This document shows positions 1-7,954 of a stretch of DNA of 10,000 nt, piece after piece; the first letter of the stretch is position 1, and each line of letters begins with the position of its first letter. The stretch spans positions 14,576,003 through 14,586,002 of the forward strand of contig NC_135551.1 in the NCBI RefSeq assembly GCF_964340395.1. Direction: 5' to 3'. The DNA is from Glandiceps talaboti (lineage: Eukaryota > Hemichordata > Enteropneusta > Spengelidae). The position numbers and the translations under genes are program-made. The notes under the pieces were generated by a model. It had not been told where the DNA came from, made no database searches, and worked only from the letters and a program-made list of their open reading frames with translations.

Positions 1-574
1 CTTCGAATATGAATTTTTGGACTGAATTTTTCTATATGATTGAATGGTAAAACGTATACCAGGATGGTTGGTTGGTGCGATAGAAATGTTAAATGTAATA
101 CCTATTTTGAACCAGTATCGGAATTTTGAAAGAACTCATAAAAGAATTAATCGTGTTAGGAAAAACGTAAGGTTTGGTACATATTCTTCCCATATTGTCA
201 TAATTAAATGTGATGTGGTATAACATGAAAGGGGAACCATTCAGTTTGTTACATTTTTCGTAACATTCCAAATTATTTCCATATTGCCCAAATTACACCG
301 GGGGAAAACTGATTCTATAACGATCATACTCTTATATGGTACATTCCTTTATTTTTCCAACTAAATAAAAAAGAATTCAATGCAGAAATTTAAGTAGAAA
401 ACAGATGGACTTTACGACGATTTTCACATCAACGTGGTGGCCGTTTTCCTTGTCAATGCAGATGTCAGTGTTTTACTTTCTTGTCAATGTTCAAAGCAAG
501 GTATCTCTTATTGTCTAAGCAATTGTCACTTGTTCACATCAGTTTACTTACATAGCTTTGCATTTGACTTTCAG
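1..574 (+). other. Upstream region and probable 5'-UTR intron end of gene A
   Basis: No coding segment is supported here. The last bases (about 561-574, pyrimidine-rich, ending TTTCAG) form a good 3' splice site, with AG at 573-574, so at least the right-hand end is intron. The matching non-coding first exon was not found with confidence. The only nearby donor of note is AAG/GTATCT at 500/501, which is weak and would leave an intron of only 74 nt. A better-looking GTAAGG at 167 has no convincing promoter at the right distance. The first exon may therefore lie left of the window. Confidence 0.5.
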
Positions 575-584
575 GAGTGGCAAA

Positions 585-1451
585 ATGAAGACAACATTGC
601 TGTTAGTTTTGGTAATGAGCCTCTGCTGTTATGCTGTTGACTTTGAAGCTCAAGAATTTCATGATGACGGTGAAAACGCAATCGAAACCAGAGATATAGA
701 TGAAGATATTGAGGATGAAGATGAGGGCTTTACAAGGGAAGGCAGGAATCTATATCTTCCAGATAAAGGACCATGTAACGGCGACTGCAACTGCGAGGAC
801 GGCGCACCAGGTCAAAAGGGGCAGAAGGGCCAGAGAGGTTGCACTGGTCAGAAGGGACTAAAAGGACAGAGGGGACCAAAAGGCTTTAGAGGTCGCAAAG
901 GAAAGGATGGTAAGGATGGAAAAGACGGTCACAAAGGTGACACAGGAGATAAAGGCCCTAAGGGATGTACTGGACTAAAGGGATGTCAAGGAAACAAAGG
1001 CGAACCGGGTTATCCATGTAATTGCGACGTGAAGAAAGTCGCTTTCGCAGCAAAACGTACGGCGGATCCTTACTGTGGGGCAGAAGCGATTATCACCTTC
1101 AATGAGGTGAGCGTCAATATCGGCGATGCCTTCGACCCTGATACGGGCATATTTACCGCACGTTGTGATGGCTACTACTTCTTTACGTTCAATGCCAGAA
1201 AACCTATCACAGAAACTTCTATTCAGGTCGACTTGAAGTTAAATGGTGCCACCAAACTGTCTATCAATGAGTTGGATGATCACAGACAACATGGTGACAC
1301 AGGGAGTATCAGCTGTATTCTGGACCTGGACACAAATGACCAAGTCTACTTGGAGTTAGTGGTTGGGGAATCCGTAGAAGTGGGACCATTCAAACCCCTG
1401 GCATTCACAGGCTTCATACTGTATGAAAACCCTGGCGGTCACGGCTACTAG
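585..1451 (+). CDS. Secreted collagen-stalk C1q-domain protein (gene A, 288 aa)
   Basis: The start at 585 is chosen because it opens directly into a signal peptide and sits 10 nt after a splice acceptor; the in-frame ATG at 558 would lie in the intron. Residues 1-17 are a signal peptide (hydrophobic leucine run, cleavage likely after Cys-Tyr-Ala). Residues 18-63 are acidic, with a possible Arg-Glu-Gly-Arg processing site at 51-54. Residues 73-144 are 24 uninterrupted Gly-X-Y triplets, 11 with Lys at Y and only three with Pro at Y. Cysteines sit inside the stalk at 86, 128 and 134. A Cys-Asn-Cys motif flanks the stalk on both sides (68-70, 145-147). Residues about 152-281 form a C1q domain: AF.A.RT opening, NIG.AFDP.TGIFTA, YFFTFNA, LNG, and a final FTGFILYE strand. 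Family knowledge: C1q heads trimerise and bind diverse ligands outside the cell. Immune recognition or matrix role is inference. Paralogue of the gene at 5249. Confidence 0.92.
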   Translation: MKTTLLLVLVMSLCCYAVDFEAQEFHDDGENAIETRDIDEDIEDEDEGFTREGRNLYLPDKGPCNGDCNCEDGAPGQKGQKGQRGCTGQKGLKGQRGPKGFRGRKGKDGKDGKDGHKGDTGDKGPKGCTGLKGCQGNKGEPGYPCNCDVKKVAFAAKRTADPYCGAEAIITFNEVSVNIGDAFDPDTGIFTARCDGYYFFTFNARKPITETSIQVDLKLNGATKLSINELDDHRQHGDTGSISCILDLDTNDQVYLELVVGESVEVGPFKPLAFTGFILYENPGGHGY

Positions 1452-1910
1452 ATAAATGGAAGACGTTACTGTACAATAGTTTCAATAACTCCAAATTCAA
1501 AATACTACATCATTTGGTTGTGGTGTCTTATGTATTTCATTTCCAAATCCAAAAATGCAAGAAAGTTAGGCCCAAATATTGAAGACAAGTGATAAATTAA
1601 GAAATAATGAAAATAGAACTCTTATTATTTGAAAATTTAAAATCGCAAAGAGCTAACAAAACCAAATACCGAACTGTACAATTCTTATTGCCAGTAATTT
1701 TGATTACAAGAGTATATTTCACAATGAGCAGAATATACAACCTGTATTTCAATAATTTTGGCAAAAAACTAAGTATTAGGTGAACAATAACCCGAAATAT
1801 CAGCCACATGTTCATCTCTTTATGTAATAGCATTTGGATTTGAATTTGTACTCAGTAAAAAAAGTATCTTGATGCTTGCAAATAAATCTACCCATGCATA
1901 TGAATACCTT
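1452..1910 (+). terminator. 3' UTR and poly(A) site of gene A
   Basis: The first canonical AATAAA after the stop is at 1881-1886, giving a 3' UTR of about 440-460 nt. It is followed at about 1911-1943 by a GT-rich stretch, as expected of a downstream processing element, so cleavage is likely near 1895-1910. GATAAA variants at 1451 and 1591 lack such a downstream element. No other gene is seen here; the minus-strand open frame across 1597-1833 is AT-rich and featureless. Confidence 0.6.
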
Positions 1911-2103
1911 CGTTTGTATGTTTTGTGGTTTAATGTATGTTCGAGTCGGATGCTAGGAAAAAGGAGTTGTCATATACAAGCCCTCCTTTATCAATTATAT
2001 GAATGTTGAAGAAAGAAACATACATATTGGTCAATATTTGTTCTTGGTAGTATTTGAAATTAAGTCAGGTCTTTCATTTAATGGTATATTTAGAACGCGA
2101 ATA

Positions 2104-2163
<60 letters not shown>
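2104..2163. repeat. (TGTC)15 microsatellite
   Basis: Fifteen perfect TGTC units, the first part of a compound microsatellite that runs to 2314. A GT-rich spacer (2164-2191) separates it from the TA tract. Confidence 0.98.
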
Positions 2164-2188
2164 CACCCACGTGCGTGCATGTGTGTTA

Positions 2189-2314
<126 letters not shown>

Positions 2315-2381
2315 TCTCCCCCTTACAAAGGTAACTTCGTGATTACTTCATTAAAAGATTGGTATATTTGAACAAATACAA

Positions 2382-2621
2382 CAATACACTGTACAACGGG
2401 TTGTTAGAGTCAGTGGCTGAGTGGTTAAACCACTTGCCTCTTCCCATATGCGGTCAGGATTAAATTTACCACGTTGAAAGTAAGAAGAGTGTCGTTCAGT
2501 TGACTCTACCGAACAACGCAGGTTTTCCATGGGTACTCTGGTTTCCTCCTGCACTAACACTGAACTCTCCTGTTATTGGGCAATGCCTGTTGGATGGTAC
2601 ATAATAAATAAACAAATACAA
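2382..2621 (+). mobile_element. tRNA-derived SINE-like element
   Basis: TGGCTGAGTGG at 2414-2424 fits the RNA polymerase III A box, and the surrounding bases resemble the D-arm of a Ser/Leu-type tRNA. The B box expected about 35 nt downstream is decayed (around 2457-2467, AT-rich where GGTTC should be). The middle part, about 2520-2575, has the motif TGGGTACTCTGGTTTCCTCC, which I recall from widespread invertebrate SINE bodies; this is memory, not a search. The element ends in an A-rich ATAATAAATA tail. AACAAATACAA occurs at 2371-2381 and again at 2611-2621, as an 11-bp target-site duplication would. The tRNA-like part starts near 2407, so the stretch 2382-2406 may not belong to the element. 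It is an old copy, not an intact tRNA gene. Confidence 0.65.
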
Positions 2622-2750
2622 AATCCGGAATTTGGTAATACTAATCTGTTTTCAGTTAAAATCTACCGTAACAGCCCTTCATACCAAGAATATACATTTA
2701 TTATAATAGGAACGTTCAACTGTAAGCAGACATTTTGAAATGCATCTAGT

Positions 2751-2804
2751 AATTAATTAATTAATTAATTAATTAATTAATTAATTAATTAATTGATTGA
2801 TTGA
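2751..2804. repeat. (AATT)11 microsatellite with (GATT)2 end
   Basis: Eleven perfect AATT units (2751-2794), followed by two GATT variants. The unit is its own reverse complement. Confidence 0.97.
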
Positions 2805-3416
2805 AAAACTGAATTAAAGTACAGATGCAGTGTGTATTCACGCCTGGAACACTCTCTGGTCCATTTTTTTTAATGTTCTCAGCAAATGTGATACATTTCA
2901 CATCATAATATTATAGTTTTGCTTATCTCTTTCAAGACGTACAGCAAAACAATAATTGTTATCCAAGGTTTTTGAAATGTTGCATTTTTATCAGCAAAAT
3001 GTCAGAAAAGTCTAAGAAAATTGAAAAAACCCACCAAATAGATCAGAAGGTTTTAGGGATAAAACTTTATCGTTTTGAAGGACTAATGTGTGGCAGTCTC
3101 CAAGTTTAGTATATAGTGAGGGTGTGGGGTTTTGAAAAGAGAAACACATTTTCTGCGACCGGAAAATTATAAATTGATAGGGCTATATATCGCTCGCTAT
3201 CCAACTAATGATCTAAACAACATAAAAGGATAGTCATCTTCTGCAGGGATGTCAAGAAGTGCACATGAAAAAATGGTTGGGATCACCAAGAAATAGTTTG
3301 CATGTTTTCCAGTTGTAACTCTCAAAGTAGCCATATCGATGACAAATGGGTATTTATTTTTGATTGTTTTTATTCAGAATACATCTTTACTACTTGTTTT
3401 CCTACTTGAAATGAAA
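2805..3416. other. Intergenic, nothing clear
   Basis: AT-rich sequence with no supported gene. A 36-codon frame at 2999-3109 was considered and not accepted (see rejected list). Confidence 0.5.
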
Positions 3417-3543
3417 GGTGAAACAACATACACCAAGTCCTTGTTTGGAACTCAATACATGGCAAGACATTAAAAATGTATAAAATATTTGCTATTGAAC
3501 GTACAGTACCAAGCTTTTCTCAGACTGACAGTTTCTAGCTTTT
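3417..3543. repeat. Left copy of a direct repeat (period 169 bp)
   Basis: This stretch starts GGTGAAACAACATACACC and matches the stretch starting at 3586 over about 115-125 bp with scattered substitutions and small gaps; both end in a TTTCTAGCTTTT motif. The two starts are 169 bp apart. This copy lacks the inverted right end that the second copy has. An A-rich spacer (3544-3585) separates the copies. Confidence 0.85.
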
Positions 3544-3585
3544 TGTTTTGAGAAATGAAAAAAAGAAAAATATACTCAAAAAAAG

Positions 3586-3746
3586 GGTGAAACAACATAT
3601 ACCAAGTCCTCGTTTGTAACTCAATACATTGCAAAACATTAAAAATGTGTAAAAAGTTTGTTATTGAACGTATTAAGCTTTTCTGACACTTTCTAGCTTT
3701 TGTGCACTTTGTTACAAACAAGGAATTGGTATATGATGTTTCACAT
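3586..3746. mobile_element. MITE-like element with 34-bp terminal inverted repeats
   Basis: The left end, 3587-3620 (GTGAAACAACATATACC...), is the reverse complement of the right end, 3711-3744 (...GGTATATGATGTTTCAC), with 31 of 34 positions matching by hand count. About 90 bp of AT-rich non-coding sequence lies between. The size, termini and lack of coding capacity fit a miniature inverted-repeat transposable element or fold-back element. No clear target duplication is seen. The partial copy at 3417 suggests a tandem duplication or nested insertion. No superfamily can be assigned. Confidence 0.6.
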
Positions 3747-4723
3747 TTTTTCAAATAGGAAAACATAGAAGAGTTGTTTTATGAATAAGAAATCCCAAAT
3801 AAATACAAATTGTCATCCATAAGGCCACCTCAATTTGTACAAAGGAAGTAAGACTTACGTCATAATGATAATATAATAGACCAACACATGTGTGTAATAG
3901 TTTGTCTGATATATTTGATTCTAACATAGACGATTGCATCAATAAGAATTCGCAAATTGATCTAAATGTGCTCCGTGTTTTAAGTCTACATATTATGTTT
4001 TCATCGTTTTAATGAAACCAATAATAACTCCGGATGCTAAGAACAAATTCTCTTGAGATCAGAAACCACGTTTTTATAGATATGTAACGACTCGTAAATC
4101 AATACTGCCAGAATATATATATAGACATATCACCACTCTCTAGGACGAGATCATATGAATCATATTAGCACAGACTGGCAATATGTGAATTGATGCTCGA
4201 CTAGATTCCATTCAATATTAGATTTTCACATTGATATTTATTTGATATTATTTGTACAATATTTGATACATATTGCTGAAAAGGGATGACAACTATAAAT
4301 GCTCAATGCGAAACATTGCCATCATGCAGACTTTCATCTTATACACCTATTGGCCTATAACTAGTTTGTCTGTGCATGTAAGTATAATACAATCAGTACA
4401 TCTTTTTTAGTGTTTAGTGTTTTACTTTGAAAGTTTTTATCCATCCCCTGTGATATAGTCTTCACGTATCACAAAAGAGACCAGAACATAATATCGCAAT
4501 AAGAAAGGCATTTTCTCAGTCTTCAAATTTATTCAAAGTCATTTGCTTCTTGCCGGTCAACACCATCGAAGTTCTAGAATTCGTCTCACAAGCAACACAC
4601 ATATATCAAAATCAGGATTGAGCTTCTGTTTTCCTACAAATTATTGCTTATATTGTAGTCTATTTCATAACATATGTACATTTTGTGTTGCTTTTGGTTA
4701 CAAGAGATGAACCCTGAGATTAA
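3747..4723. other. Intergenic upstream of gene B, no gene seen
   Basis: AT-rich. Contains a second TATA-like box (TATAAAT, 4294-4300) with a strong donor-like GTAAGT at 4378-4383, considered only as an alternative first exon for gene B. Nothing else is supported. Confidence 0.45.
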
Positions 4724-4760
4724 TATAAAGGCAAGTTAGGCGATAGCTTTGAATTACACT
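4724..4760 (+). promoter_or_regulatory. Candidate core promoter of gene B (TATA box and initiator)
   Basis: TATAAAG at 4724-4730 is followed by TTACACT at 4754-4760, which fits the metazoan initiator YYANWYY. The initiator A at 4756 is 32 nt from the first T of the TATA box, the usual spacing. A CAG/GTAAAT donor follows at 4808/4809. Position and spacing are seen; promoter function is inferred. Confidence 0.45.
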
Positions 4761-4808
4761 AGTTCTGAAAAAGCGTTCTGAAAAAAAGTTTTTTTTTATC
4801 AAACACAG
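4756..4808 (+). other. Candidate non-coding exon 1 of gene B
   Basis: Runs from the putative initiator to the CAG/GTAAAT donor, 53 nt. It would join to the acceptor at 5238, leaving a 5' UTR of about 63 nt with no ATG in exon 1. It contains a short internal repeat (GTTCTGAAAAA-like, twice). Confidence 0.4.
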
Positions 4809-5238
4809 GTAAATATTGATCGTACTAGCAGTTACCACAATTCCATCGTAGTTTTCATCATTTGGAAAATCATGAACGTTTACGTCATCCGAGACTTGAC
4901 TAGATCCATATAGTCGATTGTTTGCAACCGTACCAACTTTATATTGACTGTATTTTATACGTCAGAAACGGAAAATGATCATCTTTAGTAAGAATGATGT
5001 CGAGTCGGACAATAAAATGTAGCTGTAAAAATATATCAAATTATAACAACTTCATGTGAATGTAAGGTCACACACGTTTGGTGAAGCAGAAAGTTAACAA
5101 AATAACCTGACCACATAACAAAGCATTCCATCTGATATTAAGTTGTATCGTCTGTTTTGTATCGCTATAATTTCTACATTATGTAAAGCAAAGTGAAAGT
5201 TAATATTTTTTACTTTGATTTATTTTGTTACATTTCAG
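4809..5238 (+). other. Candidate 5'-UTR intron of gene B
   Basis: GT at 4809 and AG at 5237-5238 (TTTGTTACATTTCAG). The acceptor is well supported, because gene A has an equivalent one at the same 10-nt distance from its ATG. The donor is less sure: GTAAGT at 4378 would give an 861-nt intron instead of 430 nt. Confidence 0.5.
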
Positions 5239-5248
5239 ATTTGTCAAA

Positions 5249-6511
5249 ATGAAGACAGTGTTGCTTCTCGTTTTGGCAATGGGTCATTACTGTTATGCTG
5301 CAAATCTGCACCTAGTAGATCCGGCATTTCATGTTGATGACAATGATGACAACCATATTGAGAACGATATCCGTGTCAGAGATACAGAAGCTTTAGACTT
5401 CATGGAAGACGATATCATTAATGAAGTAGAGAGAGATCTGAGTGTTGAAAAGGATGACGATAATGATGAAGTACAGAGAGATCTGAGTGCTGATAAGGAC
5501 GACGATAATGACGAAGTGGAGAGAGATCTGAGTGCTGATAAGGACGACGATAATGATGAAGTAGAGAGAGATCTGAGTGCTGATAAGGACGACGATAATG
5601 ACGAAGTGGAGAGAGATCTGAGTGCTGATAAGGACGACAATAATGACGAAGTGGAGAGAGATCTGAGTGCTGATAAGGACGACGATAATGACGAAGTGGA
5701 GAGAGATCTGAGTGCTGATAAGGACGACGATAATGATGAAGTAGAGAGAGATCTGAGTGCTGATAAGGACGACGATAATGCAATAGATAAAAGATCGTCA
5801 TATGGTCGTCACAAGGGCTGCACTGGATGTAAAGGTGGTAACAAGGGCGGCCATTCCAAAGGATGCAAGCCTGGGCCGCCTGGTCCGAAGGGAAGCAGAG
5901 GTCAGAAAGGATGTAAAGGTCAAAAAGGACAGAAGGGACTGAGGGGACAAAAAGGATGGAGGGGATTGAAAGGACCTGTCGGACCAATCGGACCAGTGGG
6001 ACCAGCAGGTCCTAAAGGCATGACCGGATGGAAGGGTCCTAAAGGACCACCGGGTATGAAGGGGCAGAAAGGAGGAAAAGGTAACCCTGGCCGCTCATGT
6101 AATTGCAATCGAAAGAAAATTGCATTCACTGCATTGCGTACATCGAATGCAGGTAATATTGGAAACCAACAAGTCATCAAATTCACTACGAACTTGATAA
6201 ACCTTGGTGATGATTTCAACAAGGCTACCGGTATATTCACCGCTCCGTGTACAGGTCTTTACTTTTTCTCGTTCAATGCGAGGAAAACCAAACACGCGAC
6301 CACACTTCAAGTCGATCTGAGGTTAAACGGAAACACCATGGTATCTATCCATGAAACTGATGACCACCATGGCGACACTGGGAGCGTTAGCTGTCACCTG
6401 AGAATGAAGGCAGGTGATAAAGTGTTCTTGGTGTTGGTAGAAGGAAGCTGTCTGGATGTTGGACCGAAAAACCCAATCGTGTTTTCTGGACATTTATTGT
6501 ATGAAGATTAA
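5249..6511 (+). CDS. Secreted collagen-stalk C1q-domain protein with Asp-rich repeats (gene B, 420 aa)
   Basis: The start at 5249 is chosen over the in-frame ATG at 5225, which lies in the intron. Residues 1-17 are a signal peptide (cleavage near Cys-Tyr-Ala-Ala). Residues 19-61 are acidic. Residues 62-177 are eight copies of a 15-residue unit beginning RDLSADKDDDN, the last one shortened. Lys-Arg at 181-182 is a likely proprotein convertase site. Residues 209-283 are 25 uninterrupted Gly-X-Y triplets, 13 with Lys at Y, and contain no Asp or Glu. Cysteines at 191, 194, 206 and 222 lie before or in the stalk; Cys-Asn-Cys is at 284-286. Residues about 291-419 form the C1q domain, roughly half identical to gene A by hand alignment, with shared cysteines at 334 and 382 (194 and 244 in gene A). 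Secretion and trimerisation follow from the family. A role in innate recognition or calcium-rich matrix is inference. Confidence 0.93.
   Translation: MKTVLLLVLAMGHYCYAANLHLVDPAFHVDDNDDNHIENDIRVRDTEALDFMEDDIINEVERDLSVEKDDDNDEVQRDLSADKDDDNDEVERDLSADKDDDNDEVERDLSADKDDDNDEVERDLSADKDDNNDEVERDLSADKDDDNDEVERDLSADKDDDNDEVERDLSADKDDDNAIDKRSSYGRHKGCTGCKGGNKGGHSKGCKPGPPGPKGSRGQKGCKGQKGQKGLRGQKGWRGLKGPVGPIGPVGPAGPKGMTGWKGPKGPPGMKGQKGGKGNPGRSCNCNRKKIAFTALRTSNAGNIGNQQVIKFTTNLINLGDDFNKATGIFTAPCTGLYFFSFNARKTKHATTLQVDLRLNGNTMVSIHETDDHHGDTGSVSCHLRMKAGDKVFLVLVEGSCLDVGPKNPIVFSGHLLYED
5432..5779 (+). repeat. 45-bp in-frame coding minisatellite, eight units
   Basis: Seven full units and one shortened unit of 45 bp, encoding 15 residues each. 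Units 2-7 are nearly identical in DNA; they differ mainly by two linked silent forms (GAC..GTG or GAT..GTA) and one Asp-to-Asn change in unit 5. The first unit is the most diverged. Each unit contains AGATCT. This pattern points to recent growth by unequal exchange or slippage. It also keeps the opposite strand open, which creates long false antisense frames. Confidence 0.96.
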
Positions 6512-7393
6512 ATTGTAACGACAGACGCTGCAAACGGACACGATTACTTGAATTATGTACGATTCTAATATTTGGTTTTTCTAAATACTTGTAGACGCAA
6601 TACATTGTTTTGTCGACCTTCAGCAAAATTAAGTACCAATATGTAAACGTACGTAGGAATCTGAATTCTTTAATTTAGCAGACATTCGTGATCTTTACTG
6701 TAGTACACTGTTCATAAAACTTGACCATGATCATGCTGTCGCCGTTACCAACGTGAATATTTAGTCACTAAACATTGTTAACACCATGGATGCTCACAGT
6801 GGTAGTATTATTGATTATTAAAAAGTAACTTCTTTGCTAATTAGATTTCCAGATTTCATCAATGTATTTGACCAATCACGTAAAGATGCACCTAGCTGTA
6901 ACTCGAGTTTTATTTTTGTCGATCAGACAACAATAATATACTCATTGATAATTCTTAAAATGCCAATAGTTAGTCACTATATGCATTTTAATAAGGTATC
7001 GATTTTATCCTATCCATACATTAGTAGAGCAACATATTGAAATCGTGATCGTATTGGGAAGTTGATTTGTGGTTGTGGACCAAGAATTTATTTTATTGGA
7101 TTTGATTGTATTTAGTGATCCATTATGTGTACAGCCACACGTCGTATGTGTTTACCCACAGGTGATGCAATACTGTTCATGATGTACGATATCAGGAGGA
7201 ATTCGAAGTCAAGATATCTAACAAAACAGTTTTAACAACTACTCCAGTTACAGCTTATGTAAAATAGAAGATTGGTAAATGTTTGATGTTTTGAAACCAC
7301 CGGCAAAATGTTATTCTATTTATTATCATTCTATTTGTAGATGTTTGTGTGTCGGTATTCTGTATCCTGAATAAACTTCATAAGCATGCAACT
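6512..7393 (+). terminator. 3' UTR and poly(A) site of gene B
   Basis: The first canonical AATAAA after the stop is at 7370-7375, followed by a T/GT-rich stretch (about 7390-7410), so the 3' UTR is about 880 nt. ATTAAA at 6817-6822 is a possible earlier, weaker signal that would give about 330 nt. No other gene is seen in the stretch. Confidence 0.5.
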
Positions 7394-7647
7394 GTTTTGT
7401 CTCGCTTCATTTATCTACATGTATGCAGTGACTATGTTTCTCACTGTTTCTAACCAAATGCAAATATTTTTTTCGTTGAATTGTCACAGCTTTTTGCTAA
7501 CGACATATTTATTCATTTGAAAAAAAGACTCATCAGGTAACCAATCATGTTAAGCCTGAATTGTTTGGTTCTAGTTACCTGACCTCACCTAGTTTTTCAC
7601 GCCGACCCTGACCTTATATTTTAAGTATTCGAGAAAAATTACAATAG
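7394..7647 (+). other. Short intergenic or intronic stretch
   Basis: No coding segment could be linked to the exon that follows. An acceptor-like site (TTGTCACAG, AG at 7488-7489) and a CAG/GTAACC donor at 7536/7537 bracket a 47-nt segment. In the phase that would match the next exon this segment contains a TAA, so it was not accepted as an exon. Confidence 0.35.
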
Positions 7648-7803
7648 AATCGCGAAAAGTGTGAAGTCTTGCAAGAAATAGTGGATGCAGAAACTGACAT
7701 CGACTTAAAAAGACAATACAAGACTGTTCTTCCAATCTGTAGTGGCTGTACATCTGATGAGAAGAAACTAATAACACAGAGACCATATGGAAAACAACGG
7801 TAA
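7648..7803 (+). CDS. Candidate terminal coding exon, unknown protein (51 codons plus stop, partial)
   Basis: Directly after an AG (ACAATAG, AG at 7646-7647) a frame runs open for 51 codons to TAA at 7801. The peptide is charged and looks protein-like: a helix-like first half (CEVLQEIVDAETDIDLKRQY), then LPIC with a Cys-X2-Cys pair at residues 31 and 34, then a basic tail with RPYGKQR at the very end. Two AATAAA signals follow 46-56 nt after the stop, as expected of a last exon. It has no ATG of its own, and no upstream exon was found, so it may be the end of a gene whose other exons are elsewhere, a retroposed fragment or part of a transposon protein. I do not recognise the family. The 105-codon minus-strand frame over the same region is hydrophobic and probably its shadow. 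A chance open frame of this length is possible. Confidence 0.35.
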   Translation, partial: NREKCEVLQEIVDAETDIDLKRQYKTVLPICSGCTSDEKKLITQRPYGKQR

Positions 7804-7848
7804 ATATAATTACTTGATGTAGACACTCACATATGAAAAAATGTTTAA

Positions 7849-7864
7849 AATAAAATGAAATAAA
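7849..7864 (+). terminator. Two AATAAA poly(A) signals
   Basis: AATAAA at 7849-7854 and 7859-7864, shortly after the TAA at 7801-7803. They support the preceding open segment as a terminal exon, although the local A-richness lowers the weight of this evidence. Confidence 0.4.
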
Positions 7865-7926
7865 AAATCTATCTACTATACTAAAAGTGAGCGTAATCGG
7901 AACCACGAATTATTTTTGTTAAGCCT

Positions 7927-7954
7927 CAGACAGACAGACAGACAGACAGACAGA
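7927..7954. repeat. (CAGA)7 microsatellite
   Basis: Seven perfect CAGA units, followed by imperfect GACA/GAGA-rich sequence to about 8000. The unit is the reverse complement family of the TGTC array at 2104. Confidence 0.95.

Noticed and set aside
558-584. In-frame ATG at 558 upstream of gene A's signal peptide (and the matching one at 5225 for gene B)
   Set aside because: Both lie before the splice acceptor, in intron sequence, and would put charged residues before the signal peptide.
2407-2480. Functional tRNA gene
   Set aside because: Only the A-box half is preserved; the T-arm region is decayed and a SINE-like body and tail follow.
2999-3109. 36-codon frame with the same CAAAATG start context as the C1q genes, after an acceptor-like TTTTTATCAG
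   Set aside because: No signal peptide, no similarity to the C1q genes, very short, and the context match is only a few bases. RNA evidence would be needed.
5432-5779. Regularly spaced repeat as a CRISPR array
   Set aside because: The 45-bp units abut without unique spacers, keep a reading frame and encode part of a protein in a eukaryotic gene.
5329-5987. Long minus-strand open frames across the gene B repeat, and another at 5920-6240 across the collagen part
   Set aside because: They are antisense shadows of repetitive coding DNA: Ser/Leu-rich or Arg-His-Tyr-rich repeats, and antisense collagen triplets.
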